In this document: piece by piece, positions 1-9,919 of the stretch
How the letters are laid out: each line of letters begins with the position of its first letter
Position numbering within the stretch: the first letter of the stretch is position 1
Assembly: GCA_038146925.1 (NCBI GenBank)
Contig: JAYQSP010000001.1
Span: 1 to 64,000 of the forward strand
Reading direction: 5' to 3'
Length of the DNA: 64,000 nt
Source of the DNA: UBA830 sp038146925
Lineage (GTDB): Bacteria; Pseudomonadota; Alphaproteobacteria; MPNO01; UBA830
Notes under the pieces: model-generated
Seen by the model: only the letters and a program-made list of their open reading frames with translations
Told to the model about the DNA's origin: nothing
Database searches by the model: none
Made by a program: the position numbers and the translations under genes

Positions 1-1157
1 CCAGCAGCGCCAGCACCGCGTCGGCGAACGCGCGGGCATCGTCGGCGATCACCAGATGGTCGTCCGGCGTCGCCCGGATGCCCTCATTGGCGACCGACGT
101 CGCGACCACCGCTTTCTGCATCGCCATGAACTCGATCAGCTTGTTCTGCATGCCGGCGCCGACCTGCACCGGGTTCACGCACTGCTGCGCGGGCGATGTA
201 GTCCGCCGGATCGGGCACTTCGCCCGTGACGGTCACGCCATCCAGATCGCCCAGCGCCACGACCTCGGGCCGCGGATCGCGGCCGACGATCAACAGCTGC
301 GCGCGGGTCTCCTTCTCTCGGATCAACGGCCAGACGTTTTCCGCAAACCATGTAATCGCATGCACGTTTGTGTAAGTCCGCAGCACACCGTTGAACACTA
401 GGGTAAAGGGCTCTTCCTCGATATCGGTCTTGGGCGCGAAACGGTCGACATCGACGCCGTGCGGTCCGAACACGACATTGTCGATTTCCGCCAATCCCCG
501 TTCGCGGCAGGCGGTGGCGATCTCGTCCACGTCCTGCTGGCCGATCAGCACGGTGCGGGTGAAGTCCGACCAGACACGCGGTTCGTAGTTCCTGACCAGG
601 CGCGTTTCCACGGCGTAGAGCAGCTTTTCCTTCCAGTCGCGGTAATGTTCCGCCATGCGTTTGGTGTTCAGCGCCTGCGACAACTGCATCGCGAGGAACG
701 TGACCGGGCCGGTCGCATTGTTCCGGGACCGGCCGAGCCCGCGCAGCGTCTCGGCGCTGCGGATGTAGTAGCTGTAGCCGACATCCACTTTGTCCAGACC
801 GGCGCGGACGGCGCGCTTCTGCGCCGCGTTCGAAAACCAACCGACCTGCAGCGGCAGACCGCGCAGGAACCCCATCGTCACGCCAGCAAGCCGCCACAGC
901 AGGGGGTGCGGAAAAACGTTCACGCTGCGGCAGGTCTCTTCCAGCCAGGTGCGGTGTTCGGGGCTAATTTCCTCGCCATTGTCGAGGGCGTAGAGGTCGA
1001 TCGCGTGCCCGCGCGCAGATAGAAACGCCAGCAAATGCGCCACCGTCATCTGATCTGCCCGCGTCATCGGCAGCGGCAGGCGGATATAGACGACGGCAAT
1101 GGAAAACGGCTCCGGCGAGCGCTCGACACGCATTTCCTTTGGCAGGCCAATGGACAT
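1..1157 (-). CDS. Glycosyltransferase (GT4-like), frameshifted and cut by the window edge
   Basis: Probable cytoplasmic sugar transferase of polysaccharide assembly. The N-terminus (IAVVYIRLPLPMTRADQMT) and the mid-protein stretch with FGPHGVDVDRF look like the retaining GT4 sugar-transferase type. The frame from the ATG at 1157 matches the family down to VPDPADYIARA, then becomes arginine-rich nonsense. Shifting by one base near 178-192 restores a typical C-terminal reading (CVNPVQVGAGMQNKLIEF, then EGIRATPDDHLVIADDARAF), which stays open to base 1. The gene is therefore frameshifted once, either a real lesion or a sequencing error, and its true end lies left of the window. It follows the nucleotide-sugar dehydrogenase with a gap of about 6 nt. 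Donor and acceptor sugars cannot be told. Confidence 0.75.
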
Positions 1158-1163
1158 CCCGTC

Positions 1164-2431
1164 TTACAGTCGGTCGATGTCGAGGACAGCCGCGTCGCCG
1201 AACGCATCGCGGTCGATATCGGTGTTTTTGCCGATCACCACGACGGACACCTCCCCGCGTCGGATACATTGTCGATCAGCAGGCGCGACAGATGCGGCAG
1301 ACGCTCCGTCACGAAGGCAAGATTGGAGCCAACCAGCTCGCGCTCTTTCAGGTCGGGGTCGTAAATCTTCAGATCGTAGCCCTTGCCCATCAGCGTTTCG
1401 GCCAGATCGATCAGCGGGCTTTCGCGCAGGTCGTCGGTATCGGTCTTGAAGGTCAACCCGATCAGCAGAACCGAAGCGCCGGGTTCCAGGCCTTCCATGA
1501 CGCGGTCGGCAAGGTACTTCTTGTGCGCCTCGTTCGACGATATGACGTTCGACATCACCGGCAGATCGACGCCCCGGCTGCCGGCCAGTGACGTTATGCC
1601 CCGCACGTCCTTGGGCAGGCAGGAACCGCCGAACGCGCCGCCGGGCCGGAGGTAATAGGGCGAAATATTCAGCTTGGTATCGGCGAGGAATACGTCGGTA
1701 AGCGCCGCGGGATCGACATCCATCTCCAGCGCCAGACGCCCGATTTCGTTCGCAAAGGTGACCTTCAGGGCATGAAAGCTGTTGTCCGAAAGCTTCACCA
1801 TTTCAGCCGTCCGGTAGGGCAATTCGAAATAGGGGGCATCGATGGAATCGTAGACGCCTTTCATACGCTTGCTGATGCCGGGTTCGCGTTCGCCGATGAC
1901 AATGCGCGACGGCGCGAAATAATCGGCAACGGCCGTCGATTCCCTCAGGAATTCGGGGTTCAGCGCGGCCTCGTAACGGATGCCCGGCTGTTCGCCCGAT
2001 CCGGCGATCAGGCGCGGCAACACCACGTCCTCGGTCGCGCCGGGATACATGGTCGACCGGTAGGCCACGATCAGCGGATCGCGATCGCGATCGCGAGTCT
2101 TAAGGGCAGCACCCAGTTCCTCGGACACGGCACAGACCTGCGTCAGGTCCAGCCCGCCGCCCGCCATCGACGGCGTGCCGACGCACACCATGGCGATATC
2201 CGCATCGTCGAGATGACTGCCCACTTCCGTGGCGGCGCCGAGCCGTCCGTCGGCGCGGCCCGCGGACAACAGCTCTGCCAGCCCCGGCTCAGAGACGGGG
2301 GATTGTCCGGCTGCGATCTTGGCCGCCTTGTCCGGGCTGACATCGATGCCGACGACGCTGTGACCGTCTTTCAGCAGACAGGCCGACGTGGTGGCGCCTA
2401 CATACCCCAGTCCGAAAACGACGATTTTCAT
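1164..2431 (-). CDS. UDP-glucose/GDP-mannose 6-dehydrogenase family protein, frameshifted near its C-terminus
   Basis: NAD-dependent oxidation of a nucleotide sugar to its uronic acid, in the cytoplasm. Seen: Rossmann motif GLGYVGATTSA at the N-terminus, VGTPS loop, catalytic-cysteine motif GGSCLPKD and the family signature TFKTDTDDLRESP. The uninterrupted frame stops early at 1235. Adding one base in the C-run at 1253-1256 lets translation continue as GEVSVVVIGKNTDIDRDAF and on to a TAA at 1164-1166, as expected for the family C-terminus. The homopolymer makes a sequencing or assembly error as likely as a true deletion. The nearby UDP-glucuronate decarboxylase suggests UDP-glucose as substrate, but the sequence is also close to the AlgD (GDP-mannose) group, so the substrate stays open. 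Confidence 0.8.
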
Positions 2432-2455
2432 ACGCGGTACTCCTGTGTGCCCGTT

Positions 2456-4258
2456 TTATACCACTTTGGCGGCGGGAAGAATTGCGGCGGCGAGCTGGTC
2501 GAACAGCGATTGCAGAGCGTCAGCGTCGGGGCCTTCAAAGGTGTCGTCCCAGGCGAACAGAACCGCGCTGCGGGCGCCGGCGGCATCAAGCGCGGGCGTT
2601 ACGTCGAGCCTGTGCGCGGCTTCTTCGACGCCGAACCGGGTCCAGTGGGCGGCAACGCCGGGGCCTTCGATCGTCCCAATCACCGGACGGACGTTAAGAA
2701 TGGTAGCCTCCGATACGAATCTGCCTTCTGCGTTAACGCCCCAGGCCCCGGGAATCAGGAACCGGGTCGCGGCGCGGTCTGCCGGCCCCTGCCAGAGATC
2801 GGCGACCAGCAGCGCCCGTTCCGGCCATAGCCCGACATACCGCCGGACTTCCGTGCCGAGATGGACATACCCGCTTTGCCAACCGGCTGTCTGCAACGGT
2901 GCGAAACTGTCGAAACCCGTCACATCGAGCGTGCCGGCATAGCCACGACGGCCGACCCGGAACGACTTCCAGAATTCGATAGGCTCCACGCGATCGAGAC
3001 GCGGCCCGTTATGCGCCGCCGCCGAGCGCGACCGGTCCCGCGCCTCGCCGGCGGTATAAGTCGGCACGCCGGTATCGACCAGAAACCGCTTGCCGTTTAC
3101 GGTCGCCTCAACGGACAGAAAATCCGCATGGGCATGACCGGGGTTGTCGTCGGGGCCGCAGGGGCCGCAGTCGAATACGACCGAATCGCCGCCACCCGAC
3201 AGCGCGATGTATCCCGTCAGCGGCAATTCGCTGACCGGCCGCGGCGCGATATCGGGCACAACCGCGTCGGCGCGCGGCGCCTCGCCGATCCAGGAATCGT
3301 TCATCAGGGCGATATCCCCGTCGGCCAGCGTCATCGCCGGCAGCGCCGCCGCCATCCGGGCAAAAGTGTCGTCCAGCATCGGCTGCCAGGTGTCGGGATA
3401 AAGATTGCTCGCCGCGAAGACCTGAACGTCGAGCAGCGACAGAATGTGATACATCGGGCAGCGTTCGGCATGGCCGCCATCGGCCAGAATGTTCTGGGCA
3501 ACGGATTTGGGCACCGTATCGCGCAGGATCGCGAGTGACGGCGGCACGGAATCGCACATCGCGGCATAGGCCGTGAGCGCGACGTAATTCTTCATCAGGT
3601 GATTGAACTGCAGGTCTCGTTCGAGATTGGCGCGGATGAAGGCGGCGCAGAACCGGGCGTGGTCGAGAATTTCCCGCTCGGCCTCCGCGTCGACCGGGCC
3701 GTCCACCCTGCGGTACAGCGCGAGCCCTGACAGCAGATTTATCATCCGGTGGCTGGCGGTATAGGCATTCCACACGTCGCGGAACACGCCCGGCTGGGAC
3801 CAGGCGTTCTGCGCCACGAGCGAAGCCAGTATCCTGCGCACCGCCTGCAGAGCCGCCGGATCGCCGTCCGCCAGCAACGGCACCGCATAGCCCATATAGG
3901 CGAGGTTCATGCGCCGGAGCGGGTTGTTGCCTTCGTGGAATTCGCCGCGCCAGGAAATGCCGCCGATGCCGCCGAAATCGTAATCGCGGTTCAGCAGGGT
4001 GAATTTTCCCTCTGGCGCGCCCCGAAATGAAGCTCCATGCACGGCGGTCTGAAGTTGTAGAACGATGTCGCCGATGGCGGCGGCTGTCGGCGCGGAAACA
4101 TCGGGAAGCGGCAGCCGGTTCGCCGCTCGGTCGATCCGCCATCGGCTGATGCCGGGGAACCGCCGCATGACAATGCGCCGTCCGCGGCAGACGAAGCGGT
4201 AAATCCACTGTTCCGCCGTCAGATGCCGGACGGTGCGCCACAGGCGGCCGAGCGACAT
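2456..4258 (-). CDS. Heparinase II/III-like polysaccharide lyase family protein
   Basis: Related to enzymes that cleave uronic-acid-containing polysaccharides; common as an accessory protein in exopolysaccharide clusters. Seen: N-terminal RLWRTVRHLTAEQWIYRF, an alpha-helical domain (FNHLMKNYVALTAYA), then the beta-rich heparinase II/III part with GHAHADFLSVEATVNGKRF, DTGVPTYTAG and RSAAAHNG. About 600 residues, normal for the family. I chose the ATG at 4258 over an upstream GTG at 4267 because AGGGTGA lies at proper spacing. No signal peptide is obvious. It sits between the dehydrogenase and the two-domain oxidoreductase, a frequent trio in such clusters. Substrate unknown. Confidence 0.82.
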   Translation of the reverse strand: MSLGRLWRTVRHLTAEQWIYRFVCRGRRIVMRRFPGISRWRIDRAANRLPLPDVSAPTAAAIGDIVLQLQTAVHGASFRGAPEGKFTLLNRDYDFGGIGGISWRGEFHEGNNPLRRMNLAYMGYAVPLLADGDPAALQAVRRILASLVAQNAWSQPGVFRDVWNAYTASHRMINLLSGLALYRRVDGPVDAEAEREILDHARFCAAFIRANLERDLQFNHLMKNYVALTAYAAMCDSVPPSLAILRDTVPKSVAQNILADGGHAERCPMYHILSLLDVQVFAASNLYPDTWQPMLDDTFARMAAALPAMTLADGDIALMNDSWIGEAPRADAVVPDIAPRPVSELPLTGYIALSGGGDSVVFDCGPCGPDDNPGHAHADFLSVEATVNGKRFLVDTGVPTYTAGEARDRSRSAAAHNGPRLDRVEPIEFWKSFRVGRRGYAGTLDVTGFDSFAPLQTAGWQSGYVHLGTEVRRYVGLWPERALLVADLWQGPADRAATRFLIPGAWGVNAEGRFVSEATILNVRPVIGTIEGPGVAAHWTRFGVEEAAHRLDVTPALDAAGARSAVLFAWDDTFEGPDADALQSLFDQLAAAILPAAKVV

Positions 4259-4282
4259 GCTATTCACCCTGCCGAGATCGCA

Positions 4283-6454
4283 TCAGAGATCGACCGGGCC
4301 GCCCCGTTGCAGGGATTCGAGCACGGCGATGGTCGCGAAGCTGGATTCGACGATCTCCGCCTCGTCCGCGGGCGCGGGCCCGCCGGAGGCCACCGCCTTC
4401 GCGAACGCTTCCAGCTCCGCGGCGTGCCCCTTGTCCTGCTCCATGGAGCGGCCCTGCTTCTGCTCCTTGCCGGCCGCGGTGACGGTCATGCCCCGGAAAT
4501 CGTTGATGTTGATGACCGTGCCGCCGGCGAATGCCTCGACCAGTTCCTTTGAATAGGCCGTATCGCCGAGCGCGGTATAGGCGATGGTCGCGAGGCTGCC
4601 ATCGGCGAAGTTGAGCGACACCGTCAAATCGTCACACGCGCCCTGCGACACCGAGGCGGCGGCGGCCTGCACGGTCTCTATCTCGTCGCCGACCAGGAAC
4701 CGCGCCAGGTCGACGAAGTGACAGACCTCGCCGAGGATGCGACCGTTGCCCTCCTCGGCCGCGTTCTGCCAGGAATCTTCCGGCAACTGCCCGGCATTGA
4801 CGCGCAGCAGCACGTATTTCGTGCCGCCGGCCTGCGCCAGCCGGTCGCGCGCCTGCACCGACAACGGCGCGAAGCGGCGGTTGAAGCCGACCGCGAGAAA
4901 CGCATCCGATCCGAGCCGCGCGCGGATGACGGTGTTGAGCTGCTCGCGGTCCAGCGCCAGCGGTTTTTCGACCAGCACGTTCTTGCCGGCTGCCAGCGCG
5001 CGGGCCGTCAACGCGGCATGGCTGGAATGAGGCGTGGTGATGAGCACCGCGTTGATGTCCGGATTGTCGAAAATCGCCGCATCGTCGGTATCCGAATGGG
5101 CGAAGCCGAACGTGTCTTCTGAATGATCCGCCGAGATGCCGCGCTGAGTGACCAGGGTATGCAGCTCGACGCCGTCGATTTTCTTCAACCGCGGCAGCAG
5201 GACGGTGCGCGCGAAATTTCCCGCGCCGATCACGCCGAGAACGCATTTCCCGGCCGCCGCCTTGCCGGTCGAAACCGACACGGGCGTCCGCAACCGGGGC
5301 GACTTTTCCTTTTTCGTCTCGCCATCGTATTCCAGGATCACACCGAGATGCGGCTCGGTGTTATTGGTGACCATGTCATAGGCGCGTTCGGCATCGGCGA
5401 AGGGGAACTTGTGCGTAATCATCTGTTCGACCTGCAGCCGGTGATCGCGCCGCCGCGACATCAGCCGAACGGATTCTTCGAGATTGCGGGTTTCGGTCCA
5501 GCGCACAAAGCCGATCGGATATTTCACGTGCCGGTTTTCGTAGTCGGGATCGTAACGGCCCGGCCCGTAAGACCGCGACACCACCACCGACAGTTCCTTT
5601 TTCATGAAGGCGCGGTAGTCAAATTCGGTGCCCGTGATGCCGACCAGGCTGATTTTCCCCTTGTCGCGAGCGATGGCCGCCGCGGTATCGAACGGCTCGC
5701 TGCTGTCGGTCGCCGCCGCGATGACGACGCCGTCGCAGCCGCGCCCGCCGGACAGGTCCATGATCGCGGCCGCAGGGTCTCCGTCGCCGAGATTGCAGGT
5801 CAGTTCCGCCCCGCCGTAATCGGCGAGCTTGAGGCGTTCGGCGTCGTAATCCAGCACCACGACGCGGCAGCCCGCAAGATCGGCAAGCTGCGCCGCAAGC
5901 TGGCCGACCAGCCCGGCGCCGATCACCGCGATCACGTCGCCGAGCTGCGGTTCCAGCAGGCGCACACCGTTCATAGCGATCGCGCCCAGCGTGCCGAAGC
6001 AGGCTTCCTCGTCGTTCACGTCGTCGGGCACCGGCGCGCATAGATTTTCAGGCACGGCGTTGAGCTCGGCATGATTGGCGAGCCCGGCGCCCGCGATCGC
6101 GACCCGCTGGCCGACCCGGAATTTTCCTTCTAGCCCGGCGCCGACCTCGACCACGTCGCCCACCGCCGAATATCCTAGCGGCAGCGGCTCGTCGAGCCGC
6201 GCTATGACGGCCCGCATAGTCGCGCCGATGCCATCCCGCTTTGCCTTGTCCAGCACCTTGCGCACCAGATCGGGGCGCGCCCTGGCCTTGGCCGCCAGGG
6301 ACTTCTTGGCAAACTGCACGACCATGCGCTCGGTCCCCGCCGAGATCAGCGAAGCCTTGGTTCGCACCAGCAGATGCCCGCTGCGGACCCGCGCGTCTGG
6401 CAGCTCTTTCAGCGCCAGCTTGCCCGACCGGGCGCTTTGTACGACCTGTTTCAT
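4283..6454 (-). CDS. Two-domain oxidoreductase: zinc-type alcohol dehydrogenase fused to Gfo/Idh/MocA dehydrogenase
   Basis: A 723-residue fusion. Residues 1 to about 370 form a medium-chain dehydrogenase (SLISAGTERM, LGYSAVGDVVEVG, GAGLVGQLAAQLADL as nucleotide fold). From about 395 a second Rossmann domain begins (CVLGVIGAGNFARTVLLPRL) with the Gfo/Idh/MocA EKPLAL motif and a C-terminal alpha/beta half. This fusion is a recurring gene next to heparinase-like proteins in bacterial polysaccharide loci; its reaction is not known to me, though oxidation or epimerisation of a sugar nucleotide is a reasonable inference. It is 24 nt upstream of the heparinase gene on the same strand, probably co-transcribed. 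Residues at the fusion look intact, with no frameshift. Confidence 0.85.
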   Translation of the reverse strand: MKQVVQSARSGKLALKELPDARVRSGHLLVRTKASLISAGTERMVVQFAKKSLAAKARARPDLVRKVLDKAKRDGIGATMRAVIARLDEPLPLGYSAVGDVVEVGAGLEGKFRVGQRVAIAGAGLANHAELNAVPENLCAPVPDDVNDEEACFGTLGAIAMNGVRLLEPQLGDVIAVIGAGLVGQLAAQLADLAGCRVVVLDYDAERLKLADYGGAELTCNLGDGDPAAAIMDLSGGRGCDGVVIAAATDSSEPFDTAAAIARDKGKISLVGITGTEFDYRAFMKKELSVVVSRSYGPGRYDPDYENRHVKYPIGFVRWTETRNLEESVRLMSRRRDHRLQVEQMITHKFPFADAERAYDMVTNNTEPHLGVILEYDGETKKEKSPRLRTPVSVSTGKAAAGKCVLGVIGAGNFARTVLLPRLKKIDGVELHTLVTQRGISADHSEDTFGFAHSDTDDAAIFDNPDINAVLITTPHSSHAALTARALAAGKNVLVEKPLALDREQLNTVIRARLGSDAFLAVGFNRRFAPLSVQARDRLAQAGGTKYVLLRVNAGQLPEDSWQNAAEEGNGRILGEVCHFVDLARFLVGDEIETVQAAAASVSQGACDDLTVSLNFADGSLATIAYTALGDTAYSKELVEAFAGGTVININDFRGMTVTAAGKEQKQGRSMEQDKGHAAELEAFAKAVASGGPAPADEAEIVESSFATIAVLESLQRGGPVDL

Positions 6455-6487
6455 ATACGCAACCGAACTGTTTGAGCTATCGGCAAT

Positions 6488-7399
6488 CTATGCCGCCGCA
6501 TGAGTCGGGTGCAACTCCGTTAGCGGATAGCGATCCAAACAGGTACGGGCCCTTGGCAATGCGTTGTGGAGATATTGCCCCGGTTCCCGCAGCCACAGCC
6601 CGTCATAGGTCCTCAATTTCTGCTCAGAGATATGGACTTCCGAAGGAAGTTCTACAAGATCCGCTGACCAGCCGGGCCAATACTGGTCCGCCTTTTTGCT
6701 GGTATGACCCTGTATGCGCTCCCAGTTCTCGTAACCGCGGTAGTCGAAGCAGACATCGTCCCGGATCTCGAGAATATGGCTACCGAAGAAACATGCGGCA
6801 CCCTCATATGCCTGTTCGAACGGCGATTCGATGACGATCACGGACACGTCGTTCAACCGATCCCTCGGGCCTTCGAGCACTTCCAGCTCCGCACCCTGAA
6901 CGTCGATTTGTAAAAGCATCGGTCTGCGGTGGCCGTCGAGCCGCCTGAGCGGTACTTTCTCCGTCCGCACCTCGCCGTCATCGGCGCGGTCGTCGTGGAA
7001 CGCGTCGCTGGGCTGATGGATCGACGAATTCTGGTCGTTGGCGGTGACGAAGAACTCGATCTTGCCGTCCCCGGCGCCGACGGCGCAGCTTTCGACCGTC
7101 ACCGTGTTGTCGTCCGCGTAGATTGCCGCGGCCTTGGCAGCAAGCCCTGCATTGGACTCAACGCCGACGATTTTCACCGCCGGCCACAAACGCCGTGCGA
7201 GCTGCAGGAACTGGCCGTGATTGACGCCGATATCCAGGACGGTTTCAGGCGCCAGGTCCACGATCCAGGGTTTGAGATATTCGTATTTCGGCCAGCCGCC
7301 CTTCACCCAGGGAAACCGCCAGACGAAGCGCAGCATCAGAAGGATTTTCTCGATCTTCCGGATTCCTTCCGACGGGTCGGATGTCAAGCGCATGCTCAT
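6488..7399 (-). CDS. FkbM-family methyltransferase
   Basis: SAM-dependent O-methyltransferase of the FkbM group, usually acting on sugars or hydroxyls of secreted glycans. Seen: SAM-binding motif VLDIGVNHGQF, acidic motif VGVESN, and LLQIDVQGAELEVLEG, the FkbM signature. The start is set at the ATG at 7399, which overlaps the stop of the upstream asparagine synthase gene (ATGA), indicating translational coupling; a longer frame to 7438 would run far into that gene. About 303 residues. The C-terminal third (YENWERIQGHTSKKADQYWPG) is family-typical in position, but I cannot assign it a role. Confidence 0.82.
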   Translation of the reverse strand: MSMRLTSDPSEGIRKIEKILLMLRFVWRFPWVKGGWPKYEYLKPWIVDLAPETVLDIGVNHGQFLQLARRLWPAVKIVGVESNAGLAAKAAAIYADDNTVTVESCAVGAGDGKIEFFVTANDQNSSIHQPSDAFHDDRADDGEVRTEKVPLRRLDGHRRPMLLQIDVQGAELEVLEGPRDRLNDVSVIVIESPFEQAYEGAACFFGSHILEIRDDVCFDYRGYENWERIQGHTSKKADQYWPGWSADLVELPSEVHISEQKLRTYDGLWLREPGQYLHNALPRARTCLDRYPLTELHPTHAAA

Positions 7400-9303
7400 G
7401 CGGGTGCGGTCTCCGCGCTGTCCAGTGCCTGGCACCATAACTCCATCGCCATCATCGGGAACAGGGAGAAGGCGGCGTCGACGCGGTTCGCCCGGAAATC
7501 GGCCTTCAACGCGGCGACCGCGCCGGCATCAAATAGACCGCGGGCGTTGAGCGTAGCCGGCGAGGTTAGCTCCTCCATCAGGTCGCGCGCCGGCCCCTGC
7601 AGCCAGCTGCGGACCGGTACGCCGAAGCCCTGTTTCGGGCGGGTTAGAATATCCGCAGGCAGGCGGTCCTTCTGCGATGCGCGGAGGATGCGTTTGGTCT
7701 GGCGCAGCGAGATCTTGTAAGGCAAGGGCAACTGCATCGCCGACGCCACCAGTCGGTGATCGATCAGGGGCACCCGTACCTCGACGCCGGCCCGCATCGC
7801 CATCTTGTCGGTATAGTTCAGATTGTGATCCGGCATGAAGCCGTTGAGTTCGAGATCGAGGAGGCGTTCCACCGGGTGGCGGACGCGCGTGGCGTCCAGC
7901 GACCGGCGCAAACCTTCCGCGATGCCGTCGGCGGGTATCGCATCGCGCAGCCCCGGCGCCAGCAGCGCACGGCGGCGGTCGGTGCCGACGGCCGAGTAGC
8001 TCATCCCGTCGGCCAGCATTGAATCCTGATCCATCGCCAGCAAAGCACCGATGCGCTGCAGCCGGCGGCCCCGAATGCTGGACGGCGGAAACAGGCCGAG
8101 CACGCACGATCCCAGCGACCGCAGCCCCGGCACCCGGTTCGCGATGGCCCAGATCAGCCCTGCCGTGTGACGGCCGTAGCCGGTGAACAGATCGTCCCCG
8201 CCGACACCGGACAAAAGCACCTTGATGCCGTTGTCGCGCGCGGCCCGTGCCAGCATCAGGGTCTGCACGGCGGCGAAATCGGCGGTCGGCTCGTCGAGCT
8301 GCCAGACCATGCCGGGCAGAGTGTCGATCAAGTCGGCGTCGGTCGGCACTTCGATCAGCTTGACGCCGAGATGTCTTGCGACGATGCGCGCGTGGGTCTG
8401 ATCGTCGCCGAAATTGTCGGTGCCGGAATCGGGCTTGGTGACCGCAGCGCAGAAGGTGGTGATGTTGGCCGGATCCGTCGCGCGGCACATGGCGGCGACG
8501 ATGGCGCTGGAATCGACGCCGCCCGACAGCAGCGCGCCGACCTCCACATCCGCGACCATCTGATCGGCGACGATGCCGTCGATCTGTCCCCGCAAAGCGC
8601 ACGGGTCGGTATTGGACGGCGGCGCCGCAGGATCGAATTGCGGCGTGCGGTAGTAGCTTTCCCTCAGAATTTTCCCGTCGGGGGAGACGGTCAGCGTGCA
8701 GCCGGGGCGAAGTTTCTTCACGCCTTTCAGCATTGTGTGCTCGCCCGCCGTCCACAGATAGCCGAGATGATCGCCGACAGTGGCGGGGTCGAGATCACGC
8801 GGCAGGTCCGGGCACAACGTCAGTGCTTTCAATTCCGACGCGAACAGAAAACCCCGCGACAGCGCCGCGTAGTAAAGCGGCTTCACCCCCAGATGATCGC
8901 GAGCCATTGAAAGCGTGTGGGTCTCCCGGTCCCAGATCGCGAAGGCGAAAATGCCGTTCAGTTTTCCCACACAGGCAAGGCCGTCGCGGGCAAACATATG
9001 TAGCAGCACTTCAGTGTCGGAACCGGTGCGGAAAACGATGCCAGATTGTTCCAGCCCGGAGCGCAAATCCCGATAGTTATAGATCTCGCCGTTATAGGTC
9101 ATCACATACCGGCCGTCCGGCGTGTGCATGGGCTGCGCCGCCGCGTCCGACAAGTCGATGATCGATAGGCGCCGGTGGCCCAGCGCGACGCCGTCTTCGG
9201 ACCATAACCCGCTGCCGTCGGGCCCGCGATGCGATATGGCCCCCCCCATAGCCGACGCCAGCGACGGCGCCCAGGAACCAGTAAAGCCGGCTATGCCGCA
9301 CAT
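7396..9303 (-). CDS. Asparagine synthase (glutamine-hydrolysing) family protein, copy 1
   Basis: Class II glutamine amidotransferase plus ATP-dependent synthetase. Seen: MCGIAGF with Cys2 as amidase nucleophile, HRGPDGSG, NGEIYNYRDLR, and the PP-loop LLSGGVDSSAIVA in the synthetase half, followed by LSGVGGDDLFTGYGRH. 635 residues, normal for the AsnB family. In polysaccharide clusters such paralogues often amidate sugars or act in unknown transfers rather than make free asparagine, so I give no gene symbol. It overlaps the FkbM gene at its 3' end and runs into the chimeric glycosyltransferase remnant at its 5' end. Confidence 0.88.
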   Translation of the reverse strand: MCGIAGFTGSWAPSLASAMGGAISHRGPDGSGLWSEDGVALGHRRLSIIDLSDAAAQPMHTPDGRYVMTYNGEIYNYRDLRSGLEQSGIVFRTGSDTEVLLHMFARDGLACVGKLNGIFAFAIWDRETHTLSMARDHLGVKPLYYAALSRGFLFASELKALTLCPDLPRDLDPATVGDHLGYLWTAGEHTMLKGVKKLRPGCTLTVSPDGKILRESYYRTPQFDPAAPPSNTDPCALRGQIDGIVADQMVADVEVGALLSGGVDSSAIVAAMCRATDPANITTFCAAVTKPDSGTDNFGDDQTHARIVARHLGVKLIEVPTDADLIDTLPGMVWQLDEPTADFAAVQTLMLARAARDNGIKVLLSGVGGDDLFTGYGRHTAGLIWAIANRVPGLRSLGSCVLGLFPPSSIRGRRLQRIGALLAMDQDSMLADGMSYSAVGTDRRRALLAPGLRDAIPADGIAEGLRRSLDATRVRHPVERLLDLELNGFMPDHNLNYTDKMAMRAGVEVRVPLIDHRLVASAMQLPLPYKISLRQTKRILRASQKDRLPADILTRPKQGFGVPVRSWLQGPARDLMEELTSPATLNARGLFDAGAVAALKADFRANRVDAAFSLFPMMAMELWCQALDSAETAPA

Positions 9304-9812
9304 GACGATACGGTTCCTGTTCGCATCCCGTGCCTATTTCTGCGCCGGCCGCGGTTGCGCAGCAGTTCGCGGTATTTCAGATCGACCTGCCAGAATTGCA
9401 TCGCCGGCGCGATCGCAAAATCGAGGCCGCCGCGACCGTCGAGGGATCCCAGATTAAGAACATAGGAATACAGAAACACAAAGAGTGGTTTGAACGGCAG
9501 TCGCAAAAATATAGGCTTCGTGCAGCGGCGTAAAAAGAGCTGCGAATTCCCCCCGGCGAAATAGCTACCCCTGTAGCGCATGATCGACCCCCAGAAGCGC
9601 AGGAAATAGACACGGTGATAGCAAATCTCGACGTCGTCTACTGTTACGGGTTCGCCGAGCCGCACATCCAGATCGGACGCAGCGTCGAAGTTTGTGGTAT
9701 AAGTCGTGAACTCGTGTCTCCGGCGCGCGATTCTACGCGCAATGCTCGGTACAGCCTTCGACGCGCCGCCTGCCGGAGGCGAAAGGTTTGAAATAGCAAT
9801 AAGAATGCGCAT
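9291..9812 (-). pseudogene. Chimeric remnant: N-terminus of a GT4 glycosyltransferase joined to the C-terminal tail of a GT2 enzyme
   Basis: 173 codons. Residues 1-76 match the start of a GT4 enzyme (MRILIAISNLSPPAGGASKA, HEFTTYTTNFDAASDLDV, CYHRVYFLRFWG). From about residue 90 the text changes to something typical of the tail of lipopolysaccharide-type GT2 enzymes (RLPFKPLFVFLYSYVLN, LDGRGGLDFAIAPAMQFW, VDLKYRELL). Neither catalytic domain is complete: there is no GT4 C-domain and no GT2 DxD core. The simplest reading is an in-frame deletion that fused two neighbouring genes. The last residues overlap the asnB-like start at 9303. Unlikely to be a working enzyme. Confidence 0.65.
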
Positions 9813-9919
9813 GTTGATGCGGACAAAGCGTGAACGACATTGTGTGTATGGTGACGCCCGGAGGCGGCGTCAAGTTATTCCAGTGCCGCGACACCGTGCT
9901 GGTAGAACCGCTTTGATCC

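Noticed and set aside
2070..2096. Tandem GATCGC repeats inside the nucleotide-sugar dehydrogenase
   Set aside because: Only three units, in frame, encoding Arg-Asp repeats; more likely chance than a contingency locus.
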